In this document: in pieces, positions 1 to 4,588 of the stretch | How the letters are laid out: the number at the start of each line of letters is the position of its first letter | Numbering within the stretch: position 1 is the first letter of the stretch | Assembly: GCA_028688235.1 (NCBI GenBank) | Contig: JAQTYP010000166.1 | Location: 1-7,375 of the forward strand | Reading direction: 5' to 3' | Length of the DNA: 7,375 nucleotides | DNA from: Methylomonas sp. | GTDB lineage: Bacteria; Pseudomonadota; Gammaproteobacteria; Methylococcales; Methylomonadaceae | Program-made: the position numbers and the translations under genes | The notes under the pieces: model-generated | Told to the model about the DNA's origin: nothing | Database searches by the model: none | Seen by the model: the letters and a program-made list of their open reading frames with translations, nothing else

Positions 1-224
1 CTGAGTAGTCCTTTGACGTAAATGCGACGGTGGTAAAGGTCGTTATCAACCAAATGCCAACGGCCCTCATGAAACACGAGCATGACATCATCCAGAACCC
101 TGTTGGCATGCGGATGAATGGCGAAGGGTGATTTCGGGCAGGTCGTGATCAAAGTGTCAGATTCGTACTCTGGCTGCTGGAAGCGAAAGCGGTCCAAGCT
201 TATGGAGTTTGATTTAGTTGCCAT
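1..224 (-). CDS. Unknown protein, C-terminus cut off by window edge
   Basis: An open frame starts at an ATG at 222-224 and stays open to base 1, giving about 74 residues with no stop. It begins MATKSNSISLDRFRFQQPEY and later contains the stretch HEGRWHLVDNDLYHRRIYVK. I do not recognise the family. The start is supported by a GGAGG ribosome site a few bases upstream, inside the end of the preceding helix-turn-helix gene. The two genes overlap by 11 bases (214-224), which suggests one transcript and translational coupling. A partner of an excisionase-like regulator on an integrative element is often a replication or regulatory gene, but nothing in the visible part shows that. That the frame is real is likely; its function is unknown. 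Confidence 0.7.
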   Translation of the reverse strand, partial: MATKSNSISLDRFRFQQPEYESDTLITTCPKSPFAIHPHANRVLDDVMLVFHEGRWHLVDNDLYHRRIYVKGLL

Positions 225-435
225 GATTCGCCTCCGCGTTGTTGTTTTGTGTCTGCTGAAGAAGCCAGTCATTAACCACCTTTTCATCGTATCGGATAGT
301 CACTTTGCCGATGGTCAAATGCGGCGGTAACAGCGCCTTGTTCTGGCGTCGCCAGCGTTCGATCGTAGAGATCGAAAGATTCAATTTTTGGCTGAGCCAG
401 GTGGTGTCTTTCAAGGTAGATTTTTCTTCGGTCAT
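214..435 (-). CDS. AlpA/excisionase-like helix-turn-helix protein
   Basis: This 73-residue protein has the layout of the small MerR-type excisionase/AlpA (HTH_17-like) regulators. A helix-turn-helix spans roughly residues 12-30 (TTWLSQKLNLSISTIERWRR). A short wing with a basic-aromatic strand (GKVTIRYDEKVVNDWL) follows at about 42-58, and the tail is polar. Proteins of this class bind DNA, either directing the partner integrase towards excision or acting as transcription regulators of the element. The ATG at 433-435 has an AGGAGT ribosome site at 441-446, five bases upstream. The gene overlaps the next minus-strand gene by 11 bases. It is transcribed away from the plus-strand cluster, so the 436-788 region between them probably carries its promoter and perhaps its binding sites. 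The integrase is almost 3 kb away, so pairing with it is an inference. Confidence 0.8.
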   Translation of the reverse strand: MTEEKSTLKDTTWLSQKLNLSISTIERWRRQNKALLPPHLTIGKVTIRYDEKVVNDWLLQQTQNNNAEANHGN

Positions 436-788
436 GATGTACTCCTAAATTAAATGCCGTTAAAAATATCAATAGGTTGGCAGCGACTCTCTGTCACCAC
501 TTCCTATTTTTATGTTTGAAAAATTGCCGGCAAAAACTGCTAGTTCCCCGTATTAGCCACCCCTTGGCATCTGTAACCGCTACTGCCCGCTAAAATCCTT
601 TTCCTAGTTCCATGCTCCCCGTATGGTGCGTTAACACAATTGTTGGGCGCTTCTGTGTCTCCCTTCCGTACCGTATCTGCGCATTTTTGGCGCATATATC
701 ATTTTAATGATCGGATGCAACCGATTACCGCTTATTCCAGCGGCCTCCCTGTCGCTCGGATTCCCATTCAACACACAGGAGATAAACC
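436..788. promoter_or_regulatory. Divergent intergenic region with hairpins
   Basis: These 353 bases separate the minus-strand regulator from the plus-strand glycine-zipper gene, and I see no convincing coding frame in them. Three small inverted repeats follow one another at 678-725: TGCGC/GCGCA (678-682 with 690-694), ATCATT/AATGAT (698-703 with 706-711) and ATCGG/CCGAT (710-714 with 721-725). An 8-base palindrome, ACAATTGT, lies near 636-643. The end next to the regulator is AT-rich. A minus-strand GTGACA element followed 17 bases later by TATTGA could be a poor promoter for the regulator. Divergent promoters with operators, or an origin-like site, are both possible. The hairpins are seen; the role is inferred. 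Confidence 0.45.
540..676. repeat. Short repeated motifs (CTAGTTCC, TCCCCGTAT, CCGTAY)
   Basis: CTAGTTCC occurs at 540-547 and 604-611. TCCCCGTAT occurs at 545-553 and 616-624. The core CCGTAT/CCGTAC recurs at 548-553, 619-624, 666-671 and 671-676. The two larger copies look like a partly duplicated block with an insertion between its halves. They could be binding sites for the neighbouring helix-turn-helix protein or iteron-like sites. They are short enough that chance cannot be excluded. Confidence 0.4.
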
Positions 789-962
789 ATGACCCAGAAC
801 TTATTGCCGCTAGCCCTTGATTCGGCTAATCGATATCTGAATGACTCCGAAATCACGCCCGGCGAATTAATCGGCGGCATGATTGGCTCGACTTATGGGC
901 CGATCGGCGCATTTGTCGGTGGCACTGTCGGCCGGATGGTAGAAAGCAAGTTCAACGATTAA
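789..962 (+). CDS. Small glycine-zipper protein (57 residues)
   Basis: A 57-residue frame starts at ATG 789 with a strong AGGAGA ribosome site at 777-782, six bases upstream. The first half (to about residue 24) is polar and includes LDSANRYLNDSEITP. The second half is a glycine zipper: G25, G29, G33 and G37 are spaced four apart, then after P38 a shifted register runs through G40, G44 and G48. The tail is charged (RMVESKFND). Such GxxxG segments pack in membranes, so a small membrane or pore-like protein is plausible. A G29-G30 pair after a polar, amphipathic-looking N-terminus also resembles the double-glycine leader of class II bacteriocins, but no processing transporter is in view. It is followed by an intrinsic terminator, which makes it a single-gene unit. 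That the gene is real is well supported by its ribosome site; its function is unknown. Confidence 0.7.
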   Translation: MTQNLLPLALDSANRYLNDSEITPGELIGGMIGSTYGPIGAFVGGTVGRMVESKFND

Positions 963-1046
963 CGCATTGGCACGTCCACTATCTAGCTTCGGGGCTTGGA
1001 GCGAATAACCATTCCTCATCGCTAAACCATCAAGCCTATTCCATAC

Positions 1047-1086
1047 AAAAGCCCCGTCGATCTTCATGTGTCGGCGGGGCTTTTTT
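1047..1086 (+). terminator. Rho-independent terminator after the glycine-zipper gene
   Basis: AAAAGCCCCG (1047-1056) pairs with CGGGGCTTTT (1075-1084) around an 18-base loop, and the 3' arm runs into a six-T tract (1081-1086). The hairpin lies 85 bases after the stop of the 57-residue gene. It ends only about 31 bases before the ATG of the next gene, so it could also act as an attenuator for the downstream cluster. Confidence 0.85.
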
Positions 1087-1117
1087 GCTTTTTAAAGCGC
1101 TATTCAGGATAACCACT

Positions 1118-1882
1118 ATGAACAAACCAGAAAGTAACGCCGGTGGTGCGATCGAATCGTATCTTTCACTAAAAGTCGGTAAAGCCGATAAAAATGGCAA
1201 ACGTAGCCAGGGCCATATTCATTACCGCGTTTTAACCGATCCATCTCATCAACACCTTTACATCACCATTGTCGGTAACGACGGTGGAGGCTGTTATTCC
1301 AAAGAAATCATTCCCTTTGATAAAGTCGAACACTGCTTACAAGGCATCGGCGCGGGTAAACCGATCACATCGAAAGTCTTCCAGCAAGCCTTTGTCGGCA
1401 AGTCAGCCAACAATGCCGGCTTCATGGCCGCCATATTGCGAGCCGAAAACCTGCTGGCCGTGATTCCCGATGCCACACATCAACTGACCATCAAACCGGA
1501 TTGGGATGCCTGGAAAGTCGCCTTGCATGCGTTAATTCCACAAGCAGAACCCTATCTCCCGGAACCCGCAAAAACGAAGGGCGGCAGCATCAGCAAAAAA
1601 GAAACCCCCACCGATGCCACTGATCAACCCGTGAATGTCGTTCAGCAAAACGAACCGCTAAGCGACGAACCCAACCCCTCTCTATCGGAAACAACCCTAT
1701 CCGACACTACTGACCTGGATGAGACTGACATGTCATTACTTCAACGGAGCGTAATGGGCGATGACACGCATCAACAAGAAGAAGCCGGCGTTGACGGCAT
1801 TACGGTTGTGTATAAGCGTAATGCTGGAAAACAGCGCCGTGAGAAACTCGAACATCCCGATGCGAGGGGAGGGCAATCGTGA
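1118..1882 (+). CDS. Unknown mobile-element protein, 254 residues
   Basis: I chose ATG 1118 (CAGGA about nine bases upstream) over a TTG at 1085 that lies in the U-tract of the preceding terminator. The N-terminal part, to about residue 150, looks like a compact domain, with the stretches HIHYRVLTDPSHQHLYITIV, GNDGGGCYSKEIIPFDKVE and VGKSANNAGFMAAILRAENL. From about 155 to 215 the chain is low-complexity, rich in P, T, S, D and E, and probably disordered. The last 35 or so residues are charged and include a basic run KRNAGKQRREK. I do not recognise a named domain, though the style fits hypothetical proteins carried by integrative elements. No signal peptide or membrane segment is visible, so it is probably cytoplasmic. 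Its stop overlaps the next gene's GTG start (GTGA), indicating an operon. Confidence 0.8.
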   Translation: MNKPESNAGGAIESYLSLKVGKADKNGKRSQGHIHYRVLTDPSHQHLYITIVGNDGGGCYSKEIIPFDKVEHCLQGIGAGKPITSKVFQQAFVGKSANNAGFMAAILRAENLLAVIPDATHQLTIKPDWDAWKVALHALIPQAEPYLPEPAKTKGGSISKKETPTDATDQPVNVVQQNEPLSDEPNPSLSETTLSDTTDLDETDMSLLQRSVMGDDTHQQEEAGVDGITVVYKRNAGKQRREKLEHPDARGGQS

Positions 1883-2301
1883 TCGTTTTACGCCATCCCA
1901 ACCAATTGTCCGCCGCGCATGTCAATTTCATGACAACCATTATCATCGCTAGCCTGTCGGGTTTGCTACAGCAACGCTTTGCCCATCTTGGCGAAGGTGT
2001 TGTTTACGATCCCGATGAACACGGCTACATGGTGCTGGTTGAACCGGGAGACGATGTGAAAGCCCTGGAAACCGCAACCGGCTGCCCGATATTGAGCGAC
2101 TGGTTCGGCGACAGCCATTACGGCGACTCCGACTATGCGCCCTCCTGCGAATGGCTGGACGAATACCCGCTCTGTTTCGAAATGGGGTTCGTGCTCAATG
2201 ACAGTGGTACCGTCCTGCTGTTGATCGTACCCAAACTCATCGGCGTTGATGGCGAGCTTTTAAGCATGTGCCGCGAAAACGCCGAGTTGAAAACAGACTA
2301 A
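1879..2301 (+). CDS. Acidic unknown protein, 140 residues
   Basis: The frame starts at GTG 1879, overlapping the previous stop as GTGA, with a strong GAGGGGAGGG ribosome site at 1864-1873. An internal ATG at 1930 lacks such a site. A hydrophobic patch (MTTIIIASLSGLL, about residues 18-30) comes first. A strongly acidic region follows, including PDEHGYMVLVEPGDDVKALE and WFGDSHYGDSDYAP, then a hydrophobic strand-like stretch (SGTVLLLIVPKLIG). I count 22 Asp/Glu against 6 Lys/Arg, plus four Cys. The hydrophobic N-terminal patch is too short and too amphipathic to call a membrane anchor. I do not recognise a characterised family. A DNA-mimic or anti-restriction role would suit the charge and the mobile context, but that is speculation. 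It is translationally coupled to the upstream gene. Confidence 0.75.
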   Translation: MIVLRHPNQLSAAHVNFMTTIIIASLSGLLQQRFAHLGEGVVYDPDEHGYMVLVEPGDDVKALETATGCPILSDWFGDSHYGDSDYAPSCEWLDEYPLCFEMGFVLNDSGTVLLLIVPKLIGVDGELLSMCRENAELKTD

Positions 2302-2333
2302 CAATACTAACCCCATAATTCACCTGAAACCTG

Positions 2334-2367
2334 CGTCGAAGTCAGCACCCCTGGCTTCGGCGTTTTT
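2334..2367 (+). terminator. Terminator-like hairpin just before the 110-residue gene
   Basis: CGTCGAAGTCAG (2334-2345) pairs over all 12 bases with CTGGCTTCGGCG (2351-2362), using two G-U pairs and a 5-base loop. It is followed by TTTTT (2363-2367). This is a classical intrinsic terminator 33 bases after the previous stop. The next gene's ribosome site begins only about five bases beyond the U-tract, which leaves no room for a promoter between them; it may therefore be a partial terminator or attenuator. Confidence 0.8.
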
Positions 2368-2384
2368 ATTTGGAGATACCAAAC

Positions 2385-2717
2385 ATGAATACCGCGACAA
2401 ACAATAAAACCGCTAATGATTCATCAATAGAAGCAGCGCCAGCCAAACTTTTATTCAGTCCAGGCCAAGTCGTCGCCACGCCCGGTGCGATAGCACTTAT
2501 GAATGGCAATCAAATTCAATCGCTAAGCTTGCTGGTCAGGCATTTAACCGGCGACTGGGGGGCTGTGCCGTCTGAAGATGCAAAAGCCAATCTGGAAGCG
2601 CTAAAAATCGGCGCGCGAATCCTGTCAAGCTACCCGTTGGAGGGTGGCGCAAGGATTTGGATCATCACGGCAGCGGACAGATCAAGCACCACCTTCCTAC
2701 TACCCGAGGAATATTGA
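2385..2717 (+). CDS. Conserved plasmid-related protein, 110 residues
   Basis: ATG 2385 has a GGAGAT ribosome site at 2372-2377; the upstream TTG at 2370 has no such support. After a polar N-terminus of about 20 residues comes FSPGQVVATPGAIALM, then LLVRHLTGDWGAVPSEDAKA, IGARILSSYPLEG and the ending RIWIITAADRSSTTFLLPEEY. This pattern (SPGQ-VATPGA, RH-GDWG, LSxY, WIIT-ADR-TT-LLP-EY) is that of a small conserved protein seen often on plasmids and integrative elements, usually labelled only as plasmid-related or hypothetical. Its biochemical role is, to my knowledge, unknown; some databases attach a restriction-subunit label that I would not trust. It is full length for the family as I remember it. 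The next gene follows two bases after the stop, so the pair is co-transcribed. Confidence 0.85.
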   Translation: MNTATNNKTANDSSIEAAPAKLLFSPGQVVATPGAIALMNGNQIQSLSLLVRHLTGDWGAVPSEDAKANLEALKIGARILSSYPLEGGARIWIITAADRSSTTFLLPEEY

Positions 2718-2719
2718 CC

Positions 2720-2929
2720 ATGGGCGGCGACAGCAATTGCTATGACCCGGAACACCCGATACCGCTCGATCCCGAACTTGCCCAATGGTTTGCCCGCCTG
2801 GATGACAACGCCAGGGAATTATTCAATGAACGGGCGGGCATTCGCGAATTCGATGGCGGTCTGTCCCGGCAAGAGGCTGAATCGGAAGCGCAAAAAGATG
2901 TTCTTCGCTGGTTGCGCAGTCGGTCGTAA
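2720..2929 (+). CDS. Small unknown protein with FNERAGIREFDGGLSR motif
   Basis: A 69-residue frame starts at ATG 2720, two bases after the preceding stop, with a CGAGGAAT ribosome site inside the end of that gene. I preferred it to an earlier in-frame ATG at 2657, which lies deep inside the upstream gene and has no better site. The N-terminus contains CYDPEHPIPLDPELAQWF. The core LFNERAGIREFDGGLSRQEA matches a short motif (ERAxIxEFDGGxxRxEAE) that recurs in small phage and integrative-element proteins, sometimes at the C-terminus of primase-like proteins. The remainder, predicted helical, ends DVLRWLRSRS. No catalytic residues are evident. It probably works with the 110-residue neighbour, but its function is unknown. 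Confidence 0.8.
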   Translation: MGGDSNCYDPEHPIPLDPELAQWFARLDDNARELFNERAGIREFDGGLSRQEAESEAQKDVLRWLRSRS

Positions 2930-3322
2930 CCGGATTCAGCCGGTTCTGCCACCTGAGAATCCAGAAATGTACCGGAAACGGACGGCAACCGACACCGACA
3001 TTTAGCTCAACGGAGTCGAACGGCTTGTCGGCCGAGGTTTGATGAAAGACCAGCCCTTCAAGGATGGGAAGCGGGACAGGGATGTCTAAAACCCGTCACC
3101 AAACCAGCAACGCCGTGACCAGTAATAAACGGCAATCTACATTGCTGTCCACTCGCACGATGATCAACCGGCTACACCGCCACGGGTTCGGTTTCAAAAA
3201 TCACCGACTCGACACTAACAAATGATTAGTCATCCCAACTCGCAACCCGCATGACATCTGCATCCGGTGCCATTCCGGGTAAGCGCGGGATCTTTTAATC
3301 AAAATTTAACAAGGTTACCGTT
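2930..3322. other. Intergenic region before the integrase
   Basis: These 393 bases lie between the small-gene cluster and the integrase. A 6-base hairpin, AACCGG/CCGGTT (2928-2933 with 2940-2945), overlaps the preceding stop codon but has no T-tract. A 15-codon ATG frame (3042-3089) with a GAGG site at 3034-3037 overlaps a 47-codon frame listed separately. I see no clear promoter for the integrase, no tRNA and no recognisable attachment-site repeat. The region could hold integrase arm sites, which cannot be identified by eye. Confidence 0.5.
3082..3225 (+). CDS. Possible small basic protein, 47 residues
   Basis: ATG 3082 opens a 47-residue frame beginning MSKTRHQTSNAVTSNKRQ and ending HGFGFKNHRLDTNK. 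It has ten Lys/Arg, four His and one acidic residue, so it would be strongly basic and might bind nucleic acid. A GCGGGA stretch (3071-3076) a few bases upstream is a weak ribosome site. A 15-codon frame (3042-3089) ends inside its start region, which would permit coupled translation. No family is recognised, and a frame of this length can occur by chance, so this is a tentative call. Confidence 0.3.
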   Translation: MSKTRHQTSNAVTSNKRQSTLLSTRTMINRLHRHGFGFKNHRLDTNK

Positions 3323-4501
3323 ATGTCAGATAACACTTTAGAAACACGCACCCTATTCACCAAAAAGTGGATAGACTTACTCCCTCCGAACGCGCCTGAT
3401 GCGGTAGCTCGCGAGAAAGAATACAGCGACACTCAGGTGGTAGGCTTAAAACTACTGGTGAACAAGCAAGGACGGAAGTTTTTCTATCTCCGATACACCA
3501 TCAATAAACGCAAGCGCGGTATCAAAATCGGCGAATACGGCCCCATGTCGCTGATAGAAGCCAGGCAGGCCGCCAACGAATTGAAAGCCCAAATCAATAA
3601 AGGCATCGACCCACAGGAAGAAAAACAGCAACTACTCCAAATTCCGACCTTCGAGGAATTCGTTACCAAACACTATCTACCACACGCTTATGCCAACAAA
3701 AGAAGCGCCCATGCCGATGAGAGCAAGTTGCGTATTCACTTGTTGCCGTTACTGAAAAACCGAAGACTGGATCAGATTACGACCCAGGAACTGCAACGCT
3801 ATCACGATCAAATGAAGAGTAAATATACACCAGCCACTTCAAACCGGCATCTGTCGCTGTTACATCGTATGTTTAAGCTGGCTGTTTATTGGGGTTTTAT
3901 AGGTAACAATCCTGCCACCGGCATACGCAAGCATCAGGAAAATAATGAACGTCAGCGCTATCTATCGGACGATGAGATCGCACGCTTTATAGATGCGCTG
4001 AGGATGGAAGAGAATCAAGTTGCGGCGGCAGCATTCGCTTTTTTGCTTTACACCGGTGCAAGGCGGCAGGAAGCCCTTGATGCAAAATGGGAACATGTCG
4101 ATTTGCAACGCCGGTCTTGGTTCATTCCAATGAGTAAAAGCGGAAAGTCCAGAAATGTGATACTAAATCGCATGGCAATCGATTTATTGATGAAGCAGGT
4201 GCGAATACCCGGCAATCCTTATATCTTTCCTGGCAAAGTGGAGGGTAATCAACTCAACAATCCACAGAAAGCTTTCGCGCGGGTATTGAAAAAAGCGGAC
4301 ATCAAGAACTTCCGCATACACGATCTTCGTCATTCGCATGCATCAATTGCTATCAACAATGGTGCTTCACTCTATGAAGTTCAGCACCTATTGGGTCATA
4401 GCCAAAGCAAAACCACAACCCGCTACGCCCATCTCGCTGATGAAACACTGCGGAAAGTATCCGATACCATTTCCCATACCATCGCCAATGTAATCGGTTA
4501 A
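3323..4501 (+). CDS. int: P4-type tyrosine site-specific integrase
   Basis: This 392-residue enzyme would join and cut the element at attachment sites by tyrosine-mediated strand exchange, without an external energy source. Residues about 10-100 form the arm-type DNA-binding domain of P4-like integrases (GLKLLVNKQGRKFFYLRYTI, then IGEYGPMSLIEARQAA). About 108-205 is the helical core-binding domain. About 212-385 is the catalytic domain. The catalytic set is complete: R247 in TGARRQE, K272 in SKSGK, H333 and R336 in HDLRH, H359 in LLGHS, and the nucleophile Y368 in TTRYAHL. The length is typical of the family. ATG 3323 has an AAGG ribosome site about eight bases upstream. It converges on the polymerase gene across a shared hairpin. 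No att core or tRNA is visible nearby, so the target site is unknown. Confidence 0.95.
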   Translation: MSDNTLETRTLFTKKWIDLLPPNAPDAVAREKEYSDTQVVGLKLLVNKQGRKFFYLRYTINKRKRGIKIGEYGPMSLIEARQAANELKAQINKGIDPQEEKQQLLQIPTFEEFVTKHYLPHAYANKRSAHADESKLRIHLLPLLKNRRLDQITTQELQRYHDQMKSKYTPATSNRHLSLLHRMFKLAVYWGFIGNNPATGIRKHQENNERQRYLSDDEIARFIDALRMEENQVAAAAFAFLLYTGARRQEALDAKWEHVDLQRRSWFIPMSKSGKSRNVILNRMAIDLLMKQVRIPGNPYIFPGKVEGNQLNNPQKAFARVLKKADIKNFRIHDLRHSHASIAINNGASLYEVQHLLGHSQSKTTTRYAHLADETLRKVSDTISHTIANVIG

Positions 4502-4540
4502 AACAAAAACACCCTAAGCTCGAAATAAGCTTAGGGTGTT
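4501..4540. terminator. Terminator hairpin between integrase and polymerase
   Basis: AACACCCTAAGCT (4508-4520) and AGCTTAGGGTGTT (4528-4540) form a perfect 13-base stem with a 7-base loop. Read on the minus strand, the stem runs straight into a T-rich tract (the A-rich bases 4501-4509 on the plus strand), so it is best placed to end polymerase transcripts, 48 bases after that gene's stop. On the plus strand the T-rich part is weaker and more distant (4550-4557), but it probably also stops integrase transcripts. Confidence 0.9.
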
Positions 4541-4588
4541 GATTTACCGATTTTTTTGTCTCTATTTTTAAGCTAATTTAACCCGTTA

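Noticed and set aside
118..330. Plus-strand 70-codon frame
   Set aside because: It is antisense to two minus-strand genes that have good ribosome sites and a recognisable helix-turn-helix; it has no supporting site of its own.
867..1067. Minus-strand 66-codon frame
   Set aside because: It overlaps the glycine-zipper gene and the terminator stem; composition looks non-coding and no ribosome site is evident.
2740..3005. Minus- and plus-strand frames over the FNERAGIREFDGG gene
   Set aside because: They are out-of-frame shadows of the 2720-2929 gene, which has a family-like motif and tight spacing to its neighbour.
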